Assembly (NCBI GenBank): GCA_028706295.1 | Contig: JAQWBQ010000042.1 | Coordinates: 1 to 32,183 of the forward strand | Length of the DNA stretch: 32,183 nucleotides | Direction: 5' to 3' | Origin: Bacteroidales bacterium | GTDB lineage: Bacteria; Bacteroidota; Bacteroidia; Bacteroidales; FEN-979 | In this document: piece by piece, positions 23,706 to 32,183 of the stretch | Layout: each line of letters starts with the position of its first letter | How positions within the stretch are numbered: the stretch's first letter is position 1 | Made by a program: the position numbers and the translations under genes | The notes under the pieces: model-generated | The model's input: only the letters and a program-made list of their open reading frames with translations | What the model was told of the DNA's origin: nothing | The model's database searches: none

Positions 23706-26700
23706 AGATCGGGAAACTCATTGGATCAAGCCTCTGGCATTACCGGAGAACAACCTGGACGGTCTTCCTGGGCGTTGTGGTGGCCGTTGCCGTCCTTACC
23801 GGAGCCTTGATGGTAGGTGATTCGGTGAAACACAGCCTCCGTCGCATCACCGGTCAGCGCCTGGGAAAGATTCGCCTCGCCCTGGTTCCGGGCGACCGGT
23901 TGTTCCGGCAGGACCTTGCAGGAGAATTGGGTATGAGATCACGACTCCATGTTGTCCCTTTTTTCAATACCACCGGCATCGCGATCAGTAACGAAAAAGG
24001 AACACGGATCAACAGGGTTGACATATCCGGCATCAATGAATCGTTTGCGGGGTTATGGGAGAAATCAGGTACAATCCCGCGACAGGGAGAGGCAGTATTG
24101 AGTCTGAACACGGCTGCAAGGCTTGGTGTAGATACGGGAGATATGATCCTGTTACGGATCGAGTCACGCGGAAAGATCTCCGGAAATGCACCGTTTGTGC
24201 CGGACCGCCAGGATCCGGTCGCGCTGAATCTGAGGATTGCGGCACTTGTAACGGATGAGGAGTATGGCAGGTTCAGCCTCGGAACCGAACAGACTGCACC
24301 GCTGAATGTTTTTGTCAACCTCGGGGAACTTACTGACCGGATTGGGTTGCACGGACTTGCAAATGGCATGCTTGTTACTGGCGACGACGGGCCAGGCCCC
24401 ACCCCGGCCATGCTGGACAGCATTACAACACAGATCTGGCAGGCAGAGGATGCCGGAATCCTGATCCAACCTCTTTTACCGGCTGAGCAGACTAAAAAAA
24501 GGACAAGGCGGATTACCGGTGAAGGATCACGATACCAGCTTACCTCTGAGCAGATCTTCATCAGCGACAACCAGGCAGCCGTCATCCGGCAGGTTATCGT
24601 GGAATCCACACCGATACTGACCTTCATGGTCAATTCGATCATATCAAACAACCGATTGACTCCCTATTCTTTCGTCACGGCCGCCGACAGCGGATTGCTG
24701 CCGGTCCCTCCGGAACGGGGAGAGATCGTCATCAATGAATGGCTGGCCTCAGACCTTCAGGCACATCCGGGTGATTCCGTCACACTGACTTATTGGATCC
24801 TGGGCCCGATGAGAACATTAAAAGAGGAATCTGCCCGGTTTTTTGTGAAAGATGTTGTTGCTGTCAATGAAGTTTTTGCGGGCCAGAAACTCATGCCCGC
24901 TTTCCCCGGTATTTCGCAGGCCGGCCATTGCCGCGACTGGGAGACAGGTTCGCCGGTTGATCTGTCGAAGATCCGCACCCGGGATGAGGATTACTGGAAA
25001 CAATACCGGGGAACCCCAAAAGCCTTTATTTCGCTGGCAGATGGACAAAGATTGTGGGGAAATCCTTTCGGTTCACTTACCGCTTTCAGGTTTGATTCAG
25101 AACCTGACCGCATCCCGGTTTTGAAGGAGCGAATGATGAAGCGATTAAGTCCCATGCAAAACGGGATTGTTTTCCGGCCGGTTTACCAGGAAGGTATGGC
25201 CGCGGCGACCCACTCCACCGATTTCGGGCAACTTTTCCTGGGTCTCGGTTTTTTCATCATAACGGCTGCACTTATTCTGACCGGAATGTTGTTCTCGATG
25301 CACTTGTCCGGCCGGATGGAAGAAGCAGGGCTGATGCTTGCCATTGGAATCCGTCGACCGGTTGTTCTCCGTATCCTGCTTGGTGAAGCGCTCCTTATTG
25401 CAGGGACGGGAAGTGTGGTTGGCGCAATCGCGGGAATCGGGATCAATGAATTGCTCCTTGTCGGGCTCAATACCTTATGGTACGGTGCAGTTCAGACCTC
25501 TTCGCTGGTTGCAAAAGTGCTCCCGGGTACACTCCTAACAGGAGCGCTGTCGGGCATTTTTATCGCAACTGCCGTTATGGCGTTCACAATTGGAATCCAC
25601 AAAAGATTGCCAGTTGCATGGTTGCTGAAGGGAATCCCCAAAGTTCCCGTCCACACAGGGATGCGACGCCCACGTAAACTGGCTGCTATCATCCTTCTTG
25701 CCATTGGAACCATGGCCATCCTGGTCACCGGTGCGAACAGGAAGAACACCACTGCTGAAACCCAAAAGGAATCGGGAACCGGCGGTTTCCTGATATGGAT
25801 GGAAACCACGCTGCCTGTCCTGCAGGAAATGAATTCAAAAGATGCGCAGGCTGTCATGAACCTGGCCGGTGAACCTGTGCTGGACCATGTCAGGTTCATT
25901 CCTTTACAGGTCAAAGCCGGAGATGACGCCAGTTGCCTGAATCTGAACCAGGTTTCCAATCCACCCCTGATGGCCATTCCTGCCCGGTTGTTTGATTCGC
26001 TCGGGGTGATGACTTTCAACGCACTCGCCCCGGGGATCGATCTTGCCCACCCCTGGACCGGCCTGGAGGTCAGCAATGGGAATGGCGTGATAAACGGATT
26101 TGCCGACATGACCGTGATCACCTGGGGGCTTCAGAAAAAGATCGGAGATACCCTGCAGTTCATGGATGAGCATGGCGATAAGCTGTTGGTTAAACTGGCC
26201 GGCGGGCTGGAGAATTCCATCTTCCAGGGAAACCTTTTGATCTCCGATATCTTTTTCAGGAAGGCGTTTCCCTCAGTTTCGGGCGCAAAGACATTTCTTG
26301 CTTACCATGACATTCCTGCCTCTGCCGGTGAAAAGGGATTCAACGGGCCAACACAGGTTCGGTTGGATTCTCTGGCTGCGGTCCTTGAGAATGCCCTGCG
26401 CGACTACGGGTTAATGACTCTGCCTGCAACCGATCGGCTTGCCGCATTCAACACCGTTGAAAACACTTACCTGACGGTTTTCATGATGCTGGGCGGTCTT
26501 GGCCTGATCATCGGTACCATCGGCCTTGGGATAATTCTCCGGCGCGATATCCAGGAGCGACGGGGCCAACTGGCCATGATGAGGGCGATCGGGTACAGCA
26601 AGCGGCTGATCCGGAGGATGCTTTTCCTGGAATACCTTAAAATCCTGGCAGCAGGAATGGCAGCAGGCATTGTGCCTTCGGTTGCCATCCTGCTTCCCCG

Positions 26701-26845
26701 GATGCTTCAACCGGGATTTCACTTACCCATCTTATGGATGAGCATCATCATCCTGCTGGTCCTTTTATCAGGATTAACCTGGATCTGGCATGCCCTGCAT
26801 GGGGCGCTGAAAGGGGAGATCATCCTATCGCTTAGACAGGAGTAG
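23702..26845 (+). CDS. Large FtsX-type ABC transporter permease with two permease halves
   Basis: The 1047-residue protein has about eight membrane segments: one near 20-40, three in the middle (about 509-530, 556-582, 610-632), one near 658-677 and three at the end (about 923-946, 976-1000, 1008-1032). Two very large extracytoplasmic regions (about 41-508 and 678-922) separate them. This is the duplicated MacB/FtsX topology, with both permease halves in one chain. The final GQLAMMRAIGYSKRLIRRML resembles the coupling-helix region that contacts the ATPase in this family, and REEAGLMLAIGIRR-like text (GRMEEAGLMLAIGIRR) marks the first half. It is overlapped by its ATPase gene. Substrate unknown; partners may be envelope lipoproteins, peptides or glycoconjugates. 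Confidence 0.88.
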   Translation: MKIGKLIGSSLWHYRRTTWTVFLGVVVAVAVLTGALMVGDSVKHSLRRITGQRLGKIRLALVPGDRLFRQDLAGELGMRSRLHVVPFFNTTGIAISNEKGTRINRVDISGINESFAGLWEKSGTIPRQGEAVLSLNTAARLGVDTGDMILLRIESRGKISGNAPFVPDRQDPVALNLRIAALVTDEEYGRFSLGTEQTAPLNVFVNLGELTDRIGLHGLANGMLVTGDDGPGPTPAMLDSITTQIWQAEDAGILIQPLLPAEQTKKRTRRITGEGSRYQLTSEQIFISDNQAAVIRQVIVESTPILTFMVNSIISNNRLTPYSFVTAADSGLLPVPPERGEIVINEWLASDLQAHPGDSVTLTYWILGPMRTLKEESARFFVKDVVAVNEVFAGQKLMPAFPGISQAGHCRDWETGSPVDLSKIRTRDEDYWKQYRGTPKAFISLADGQRLWGNPFGSLTAFRFDSEPDRIPVLKERMMKRLSPMQNGIVFRPVYQEGMAAATHSTDFGQLFLGLGFFIITAALILTGMLFSMHLSGRMEEAGLMLAIGIRRPVVLRILLGEALLIAGTGSVVGAIAGIGINELLLVGLNTLWYGAVQTSSLVAKVLPGTLLTGALSGIFIATAVMAFTIGIHKRLPVAWLLKGIPKVPVHTGMRRPRKLAAIILLAIGTMAILVTGANRKNTTAETQKESGTGGFLIWMETTLPVLQEMNSKDAQAVMNLAGEPVLDHVRFIPLQVKAGDDASCLNLNQVSNPPLMAIPARLFDSLGVMTFNALAPGIDLAHPWTGLEVSNGNGVINGFADMTVITWGLQKKIGDTLQFMDEHGDKLLVKLAGGLENSIFQGNLLISDIFFRKAFPSVSGAKTFLAYHDIPASAGEKGFNGPTQVRLDSLAAVLENALRDYGLMTLPATDRLAAFNTVENTYLTVFMMLGGLGLIIGTIGLGIILRRDIQERRGQLAMMRAIGYSKRLIRRMLFLEYLKILAAGMAAGIVPSVAILLPRMLQPGFHLPILWMSIIILLVLLSGLTWIWHALHGALKGEIILSLRQE

Positions 26846-26885
26846 AAAAATAACAGCTTACAGTTCCGGTGGTTTAGGAAACAAC

Positions 26886-26893
26886 TATCTTTG
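26886..26893 (+). promoter_or_regulatory. -7 promoter box for the putative outer-membrane protein
   Basis: TATCTTTG matches TAnnTTTG exactly and lies 44 bases before the ATG at 26938, after the permease gene. No good -33 element is evident. Confidence 0.4.
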
Positions 26894-26937
26894 ATGGTGT
26901 ATAATGCCATACAGGCTCCGGGCAATCTACTCTGAAC

Positions 26938-27963
26938 ATGCGATACCTTTCCATTTTGTTGGTCTTTTCTGCCACTATCAGCCTCCACGGACAGCCCTGG
27001 AAACCGCTCCGGAAGGTTATTCTTTTTGAAAATCAACAAGTATTCGTGACACTGAAAATTGCCGAAGGCCAGCGACATGATTTCTATTTGGATAACGGGC
27101 AAAACGTTTCAGGCGTTATTAATAAAATATGCGGGGACACGATCACCATTGGCGATACTGCGTTCATGGCCGGAGATATCACTGAAATCCGGAAGAGTAC
27201 ATTCGCCGGTCACCCCTGGATGACCCCGCGTGAAAGATCAAACATTTGGTACCGGTCGGATGCGTCGGTATGGAAGATCATCTGTCCCCCGCCTGAGGCC
27301 TATCAAAATGCCTGGATCTTTCACCAGTTTCTCAGCAACCGGGAACGTGCCATGAACTCGGCCAGGAAAGCGACTTATAATCCGTTTATCTATAAAAACT
27401 TTCTAAAGGTCAACCTGTTCAAACTGGCCCACCTGGAAATTGCTTTGGCATACGAACGGGTGATCGGCCCTAAATTATCGCTTGAAACGGAGATTGGTGT
27501 CATTTTCGGCATTCAGGGAGCGGATGCCCATTACCAGTTCAATTATCCGCTGTACAATTATAACGGGTTTTCACTCACCTCGTACCCTAAGTTGTTCCTC
27601 ATCAATCCCAGGACCTATTTTGGTTTTGTTTTCATGTACCGCTATCTATGGTTCGACCAGGTCAGGACAGGATGGCCTGAACGGGACGGCAACAGCAGTT
27701 ATTTGCAAGATCAGCTCAGGCACGATTTTGGCGGGAGCCTGCGCCTTGGCTTCATGCGTCGCTTCGATCAGCTGGTCATTGACTGGTATGTCGGTGGCGG
27801 ATTGAAACTCATCCTGCTTCATCAGGATGTTTATGGCGTGTATACTTATCACGACAGTATGACCATGTACTGGCTACACGAGGATCATTCACCCGATAGC
27901 TATGATAAAGTGCTTCTCGGACCCGTGATCAATGCCGGGATCAAGTTAGGATTCGGATTCTAA
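26938..27963 (+). CDS. Putative outer-membrane beta-barrel protein
   Basis: The 341-residue protein has a signal peptide (MRYLSILLVFSATISLHG). A small N-terminal domain (about 20-90) is beta-rich (VTLKIAEGQRHDFYLDNGQ, GDTITIGDTAFMAGDITEI). From about residue 155 it shows alternating strands typical of a small outer-membrane barrel (LAHLEIALAYERVIGPKLSLE, RTYFGFVFMYRYLWF, LVIDWYVGGGLKLIL). The chain ends in Phe (KLGFGF), the usual last residue of barrels. I recognise no named family. It is preceded by a TAnnTTTG box and converges on fusA, whose stop is 16 bases away, so it is probably a single-gene unit. Confidence 0.7.
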   Translation: MRYLSILLVFSATISLHGQPWKPLRKVILFENQQVFVTLKIAEGQRHDFYLDNGQNVSGVINKICGDTITIGDTAFMAGDITEIRKSTFAGHPWMTPRERSNIWYRSDASVWKIICPPPEAYQNAWIFHQFLSNRERAMNSARKATYNPFIYKNFLKVNLFKLAHLEIALAYERVIGPKLSLETEIGVIFGIQGADAHYQFNYPLYNYNGFSLTSYPKLFLINPRTYFGFVFMYRYLWFDQVRTGWPERDGNSSYLQDQLRHDFGGSLRLGFMRRFDQLVIDWYVGGGLKLILLHQDVYGVYTYHDSMTMYWLHEDHSPDSYDKVLLGPVINAGIKLGFGF

Positions 27964-27979
27964 ACGAAAATAAAGATGC

Positions 27980-30058
27980 TTATTTTGCCTCTGCTTTCTT
28001 CTTCTCAGCCACAGACTTCAACACCTCATCCTGTATGTTTTTTGGTAAAGGGGTGTACTTCAAGAATTCCATGGAATAATTTGCCCGGCCGCTGGAGATG
28101 TTGCGCAATTGGGTAGCGTATCCAAACATCTCCATCAGGGGAACAAATGCATTCACCTTTTGCGAACCCTTACGGAAACGCCGCATGGCTTCGATCTTTC
28201 CACGGCGGCGATTCAAATTACCCACCACTTCGCCGATATATTCATCGGGAGTATTCACCTCCACTTTCATCATCGGTTCGAGCAGGATCGGGTCGGCTTT
28301 CATAAAGCCTTGCTTGAAGCCGATGGAGGCGCAGGTCTGGAAGGCCATGTCGCTGGAGTCGACCGGGTGAAAACTGCCATCGAGCAGCACAACTTTGACA
28401 TCGACGATCGGAAACCCGGCCAGGATTCCACGGTCGAGGGTTTTTTGAATGCCTTTATTTACCGAAGGAATGTATTCTGCCGGTATATTACCGCCCTTGA
28501 TCTTTTCAATGAATTCATAGCCCTTCCCTTCATTCGGTTCGAGACGCATCACGGTATGGGCAAACTGTCCTTTACCACCGGTTTGCTTGACATGCCTGTA
28601 GTTTGATTCGGTTTCAGTGGTGATGGTCTCCCGGAAGGCAACCGCAGGTTCGCCTACTTCGGCATCAACCTTGAATTCGTGCTTCAGCCGGTCGATAATG
28701 ATCTCGAGATGCAATTCTCCCATCCCTGCGATGACGGTCTCTTCGGTCTCTTCATCAAATCTTACATTGAAAGAGGGATCTTCCATGGCCAGTTTATGGA
28801 GGGCTTCGCCGAGCTTCGACTGGTCAGCCCTCTTGACCGGACTGATCTTTAGTTCAATAACACTGGGCGGGATATGAATGGATTCAAGCAAAAAGCGGTG
28901 TTCATCGCCACAGAGCGTATCACCGGTTTTGGTCACCTTCATGCCGATGAGGGCCACGATATCGCCCGGACCTGCTTCATTGACCTCTTCACGGTCCTTT
29001 GCATGAATACGCAAAATCCGGCCGACCCGTTCGTGTTTCCCTTTTGTGGCGTTATAGAGCTGCATGCCGCTTTTAAGAGTTCCCGAAAAGATACGGGTGA
29101 AGGTTTGTTGACCGACAAAAGGATCGTGAATAAGTTTAAATGCCAATGCCGAAAAAGGCTCTTTCGGCGAAGGATGACAAGTGTGTATCTTTTCGGGATT
29201 ATCAAGATCATTACCCGAAACAGCGCCCACATCAACCGGCGAGGGGAGATAATCGATCACCGCGTCGAGAAGCTGGTGGATGCCTTTGTTCTTGTAGGCA
29301 GCGCCGCAAAATACCGGTGTAATGAGCAGTTTCAGAGTAGCTTCACGAAGCGCCTGCCTCATCAATTCGGCCGATACTTCTTTGTCTTCCATGAACAACT
29401 CCATGATATCGTCGTTGAACTCGGCGAGTTTCTCCACGGCCCATGCGCGGGCTTCCTCGGTCTTCTGCCGGTATTCGGCCGGGATCTCTATTTCAACAGG
29501 CACCATCTCTTCGAATGCATAGGCTTTGCGGTGAATGATGTCGATCACCCCCTCAAAATGCTCTTCTGAACCAATGGGAATCTGGATTGGAACGGCATTG
29601 GCATCAAGATATTTGTTCATTTGCATAACCACGGCCTGGAAATCAGCCCCGGTACGGTCCATTTTATTGACAAACGCGAATCGCGGAACGCGGTATCGGT
29701 CGGCTTGATTCCAGACGGTTTCGCTCTGGGGTTCCACGCCGCCGACTGCGCAGAATACGGCGATCATCCCGTCGATGACACGAAGGGAACGCTCCACTTC
29801 GACCGTGAAATCGACGTGTCCCGGAGTGTCGATCAGGTTGATCTGATGGTTCTTCCAGGCGCATGTAATGGCGGCTGAGGCAATGGTGATCCCTCTCTCC
29901 TGTTCCTGTTTCATGAAATCGGTGGTGGCCTGCCCGTCGTGAACCTCTCCCATCTTGCGATTGGTACCCGTGAAAAACAGGATACGCTCGGTTACCGTGG
30001 TTTTACCCGCGTCGATATGTGCGGCAATACCGATATTTCTGAGTTTATTTAATGGCAT
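27980..30058 (-). CDS. fusA: Translation elongation factor G
   Basis: The 692-residue GTPase catalyses ribosomal translocation. I chose the ATG at 30058 ([20 protein letters not shown]) over an upstream in-frame start at 30085, because it gives the normal N-terminus. All G motifs are canonical: G1 AHIDAGKT (13-20), switch [11 protein letters not shown]3 DTPGHVDF and G4 NKMD. Domains II to V follow in usual order, ending at AEKKKAEAK. The gene is alone, without rpsL, rpsG or tuf beside it, so it is outside the usual str operon and could be a second copy. Its complete switch I argues against the GTPase-deficient EF-G2 type described in Bacteroides. Confidence 0.93.
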   Translation of the reverse strand: MPLNKLRNIGIAAHIDAGKTTVTERILFFTGTNRKMGEVHDGQATTDFMKQEQERGITIASAAITCAWKNHQINLIDTPGHVDFTVEVERSLRVIDGMIAVFCAVGGVEPQSETVWNQADRYRVPRFAFVNKMDRTGADFQAVVMQMNKYLDANAVPIQIPIGSEEHFEGVIDIIHRKAYAFEEMVPVEIEIPAEYRQKTEEARAWAVEKLAEFNDDIMELFMEDKEVSAELMRQALREATLKLLITPVFCGAAYKNKGIHQLLDAVIDYLPSPVDVGAVSGNDLDNPEKIHTCHPSPKEPFSALAFKLIHDPFVGQQTFTRIFSGTLKSGMQLYNATKGKHERVGRILRIHAKDREEVNEAGPGDIVALIGMKVTKTGDTLCGDEHRFLLESIHIPPSVIELKISPVKRADQSKLGEALHKLAMEDPSFNVRFDEETEETVIAGMGELHLEIIIDRLKHEFKVDAEVGEPAVAFRETITTETESNYRHVKQTGGKGQFAHTVMRLEPNEGKGYEFIEKIKGGNIPAEYIPSVNKGIQKTLDRGILAGFPIVDVKVVLLDGSFHPVDSSDMAFQTCASIGFKQGFMKADPILLEPMMKVEVNTPDEYIGEVVGNLNRRRGKIEAMRRFRKGSQKVNAFVPLMEMFGYATQLRNISSGRANYSMEFLKYTPLPKNIQDEVLKSVAEKKKAEAK

Positions 30059-30082
30059 GTAACTTGATTTTTTTTGGGGGTG

Positions 30083-30090
30083 CAAAGGTA
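30083..30090 (-). promoter_or_regulatory. -7 promoter box of fusA
   Basis: Read on the minus strand the site is TACCTTTG, an exact TAnnTTTG match and a form often seen before translation genes in Bacteroidota. It is 25 bases upstream of the chosen fusA start, with a TTTG (30118-30115) about 24 bases further upstream. Confidence 0.6.
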
Positions 30091-30128
30091 CAACAATTTT
30101 TAATACCTGCTAACCAAAGGAAGAGTAG

Positions 30129-30150
30129 ACCAGCGGACCAGCGGACCAGT
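30129..30150 (+). repeat. Short tandem repeat, unit ACCAGCGG
   Basis: Two exact 8-base units (30129-30136, 30137-30144) and a partial third (ACCAG) lie in the gap between the cyclase-family gene and fusA. No function is apparent. Confidence 0.6.
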
Positions 30151-30185
30151 TAAGTAGTTAATCAGGTGAATCGTTAATATGAAGA

Positions 30186-30977
30186 CTATGGCAGGATCGC
30201 AGCAATCCGCAAGGGCGCTCCGCTTCCCCCTTTAATTTTCATAGGAAAGGCAACGATATAGGCTCCTTTTTCCGGGACCTCGTCGAGTCGGGCAATATTT
30301 TCATAGGCAGTAATTCCCGAAGCGCACAGGATACGATGTGTGAGAAATTCGGTCGATTGACCATTATCAATACTCGGGGTGTCGATACCGATGGCTACCA
30401 CCTTTCTGTTTTCGGCAATCCATTTGGCTGCCTGCGGATCAAGTCCGGGAAAATGGAGCTCTCTGACCCCATCAACTCCCGTCTTCAGTGTTCCCGTGTA
30501 TTTTAAATGGTCGTGATAGAATTTTCCCCAGCCTGTTCGAAGAAGGATCACTGCACCATCCGGGATTCTACCATGGATCTTTTCCCAATTTTCCAGGTCG
30601 GTCTTGCCAACCAGATAATCCCGGCTTTGACTGGCGTGTTCGGTGACGTCGACCACCACCGCTGGTCCATGCAATCGCTCCATCCCTATTTTTTCAATGC
30701 TTTCACCACCCTGGTGAAAATGAAGGGGAGCATCGAAATGCGTTCCTCCATGTTCTTCGGCAGAATATTTAAACGATGCGTAAAAATAGTTCTGGCTATT
30801 GATACCGCAGAAGACCGTGTCGTGCCTGAATTTGACATTGGTGGGCCAGTACACGGTATTGCTGTCGTATTCATGGGAGAGATCGATCCAGGAAGCCTTT
30901 TGCAACTGCATCGAAAGGTCGGATTGACTGCAGGCATAGAGGCCGAAAAGCAATAATAAAATCAAATTGTGTTTCAT
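30186..30977 (-). CDS. Cyclase-family metal-dependent hydrolase (kynurenine formamidase-like), lipoprotein
   Basis: The 263-residue protein has a lipoprotein signal with lipobox LYAC (Cys16), which is uncommon for this otherwise mostly cytoplasmic family. The family metal-binding motif is present as HGGTHFDAPLHF (76-87), and ASWIDLSHEYDSNTVYWP (28-45) is its usual opening. Further conserved segments are GAVILLRTGWGKF and VVAIGIDTPSIDNGQ. Known members hydrolyse N-formylkynurenine, isatin or related cyclic amides; the substrate here is unknown. It lies 52 bases downstream of the glycerol dehydrogenase gene on the same strand and could be co-transcribed with it. No tryptophan-catabolic genes are visible nearby. 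Confidence 0.85.
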   Translation of the reverse strand: MKHNLILLLLFGLYACSQSDLSMQLQKASWIDLSHEYDSNTVYWPTNVKFRHDTVFCGINSQNYFYASFKYSAEEHGGTHFDAPLHFHQGGESIEKIGMERLHGPAVVVDVTEHASQSRDYLVGKTDLENWEKIHGRIPDGAVILLRTGWGKFYHDHLKYTGTLKTGVDGVRELHFPGLDPQAAKWIAENRKVVAIGIDTPSIDNGQSTEFLTHRILCASGITAYENIARLDEVPEKGAYIVAFPMKIKGGSGAPLRIAAILP

Positions 30978-31029
30978 TTGTTCAGGATTTTAATTCAAGG
31001 AACCATTATTTAATTAAGGACGGAATGAA

Positions 31030-32145
31030 TTACAATTTGTCGGTTGATGGATGGTGGGCATTATTGCCCCGTTGGTCGGCTTTTTTTATTGCTTTCATAA
31101 CGCGGTCAGCGTTGATCTCTACAGGTTCGTGCCAAATGGATTCGCCTGGCAAACAAGCTTTTTCAGCGATGCGCTTCAGGTCATCCTCAGTCGGATCATT
31201 TATACCGATCATGGCCAGGGTGACCGGCAATCCGACCGACCTGCAAAACGAGTAAACCTCCTGGATTAACGGTTCCGGCCTTTCAGCCAGAAATAATCCG
31301 GCAAGAACACCGAATGCGACTTTTTCACCATGGTAATATGCATGGGTTCCCTTATGACAGGTCAACCCGTTGTGAATGGCATGGGCGCTGCCCAGCCCGG
31401 CACTTTCAAATCCAAGACCACTCATGAGGGTATTGGCTTCGATAATGTATTCCAGGGCCTGTGAGACCCGCTGTTCGAGGCAACTGTTGACCGCCTCAAC
31501 ACCAAATTCAAGCAGGGAGTCATAACAAAGACGGGCCATGGTGCGTGCCGATCGTGTACTATAACCACCGGCTTCATTGGGTGAACCTGAACGAAAACAG
31601 GAATCAGCCTCAAACCAGGTTGAGAGGGCATCCCCCATTCCGGCAATAAGCAAACGAACAGGCGCATGTGAGATGATTTCTGAGTCGACCAGCACCAGGT
31701 CGGGATTTCGTTTCAGATGGATTACCGATTCAAAAATACCATTATCGTTATAAACAATGCTGATGGCGCTGCAGGGCGCATCGTTGGATGCAATTGTGGG
31801 AGCGATGATTATTTTCGCATCAAGCTCCATTGCAACGGCTTTCCCCGTGTCGATCACCTTCCCGCCTCCCAATGCCACCACTACGTCACAACCGGCATTT
31901 CCTGCAAGTGTCCTGATCCGTTCGATCTCTTTACGGGTGCATTCACCCCGAAAGCGCTCAACATGAACGACGCCCGGTATACGTTGAATTAAGTCCGGTA
32001 AGAAAATATCGGCTGATTTTCGTCCTGAAATGATCAAAGCATTAGATCCTAACTTTAGTATCCATTCCGGTAACGTATGGATGGCTCCCGGCCCCTGAAT
32101 ATATCGGGTGGGAAAGATGGCAGTTCTGAGATCATCCGGTTTCAT
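31030..32145 (-). CDS. gldA: Glycerol dehydrogenase family (zinc/iron-dependent alcohol dehydrogenase)
   Basis: The 371-residue cytoplasmic enzyme oxidises glycerol to dihydroxyacetone with NAD in known relatives. The nucleotide-binding motif ALGGGKVIDTGKAVA lies at 91-105 and the family signature APTIASNDAPCSA at 115-127. Metal ligands match those of Bacillus GlyDH: Asp172 (GMGDALSTWFEA), His255 (GSAHAIHNGL) and His272 (YYHGEKVAFGV). Length is normal. The first ATG at 32145 gives the usual N-terminus; 38 bases remain to the window edge, with no clear promoter box. It precedes the cyclase-family lipoprotein gene. Related enzymes with other polyol or alcohol substrates cannot be excluded. Confidence 0.85.
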   Translation of the reverse strand: MKPDDLRTAIFPTRYIQGPGAIHTLPEWILKLGSNALIISGRKSADIFLPDLIQRIPGVVHVERFRGECTRKEIERIRTLAGNAGCDVVVALGGGKVIDTGKAVAMELDAKIIIAPTIASNDAPCSAISIVYNDNGIFESVIHLKRNPDLVLVDSEIISHAPVRLLIAGMGDALSTWFEADSCFRSGSPNEAGGYSTRSARTMARLCYDSLLEFGVEAVNSCLEQRVSQALEYIIEANTLMSGLGFESAGLGSAHAIHNGLTCHKGTHAYYHGEKVAFGVLAGLFLAERPEPLIQEVYSFCRSVGLPVTLAMIGINDPTEDDLKRIAEKACLPGESIWHEPVEINADRVMKAIKKADQRGNNAHHPSTDKL

Positions 32146-32183
32146 AAATGAATTGTTTAAAATTGAATTTCATGATAGTTATA

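Noticed and set aside
23854-24651. 265-residue minus-strand frame inside the permease gene
   Set aside because: The plus-strand permease is continuous and coupled to its ATPase; the antisense frame is Ser/Pro-rich and featureless.
28109-29569. Long plus-strand frames (165 and 231 residues) opposite fusA
   Set aside because: They lie fully within fusA on the other strand; their translations lack domains and are shadows of a highly conserved gene.

Overview
The window looks like a chromosomal segment of a member of the Bacteroidota, probably a free-living anaerobic or facultative Bacteroidales-like organism. The reasons are promoter elements of the TAnnTTTG type in front of many genes, the general lack of Shine-Dalgarno sequences, lipoproteins with short lipobox signals, an elongation factor G behind a TACCTTTG box, and many secreted beta-propeller proteins. 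No RNA genes, CRISPR arrays, insertion sequences or phage genes were seen.

Layout. Positions 1-1327 (minus strand) hold a TetR regulator followed by the start of an RND efflux membrane-fusion lipoprotein. Two closely matching palindromic operator sites overlap or abut their promoters. A small hypothetical ORF and a preT-preA pair (NAD-dependent dihydropyrimidine dehydrogenase) follow up to 4306. On the plus strand, 4537-5609 carries a small secreted repeat protein and a small lipoprotein.

The centre (5850-21538) is a co-directional redox island of eleven genes. Three tandem secreted PQQ-like beta-propellers (5850-9700) come first. A membrane-associated module (9776-16199) follows: an anchored propeller, an anchored NHL propeller with a CGCC motif, a Tat-type polyferredoxin, a NapH/NosR-like membrane iron-sulfur protein, and a three-helix-anchored propeller. 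Next come a cytoplasmic NuoE-NuoF fusion and a partner flavoprotein. The partner combines a NuoG-like [2Fe-2S] domain with a GltD-like FAD domain that lacks the usual second Rossmann domain. A BamB-like propeller closes the block. My inference is an electron-transfer system that could link NAD(H), through soluble iron-sulfur flavoproteins and a membrane polyferredoxin, to the cell envelope. No recognisable terminal catalytic subunit (AOR, hydrogenase, nitrate reductase, benzoyl-CoA reductase) is present, so its substrate is unknown. This is the best candidate for an undescribed system here.

Downstream, 21629-26845 holds a GT4 glycosyltransferase followed by a LolD-like ATPase and a very large FtsX-type permease with an ATGA overlap. 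A putative outer-membrane barrel protein (26938-27963) follows. The minus-strand end carries fusA, a secreted cyclase-family hydrolase and a gldA-type glycerol dehydrogenase. All functional calls come from reading motifs in the translated sequence; no database search was run.
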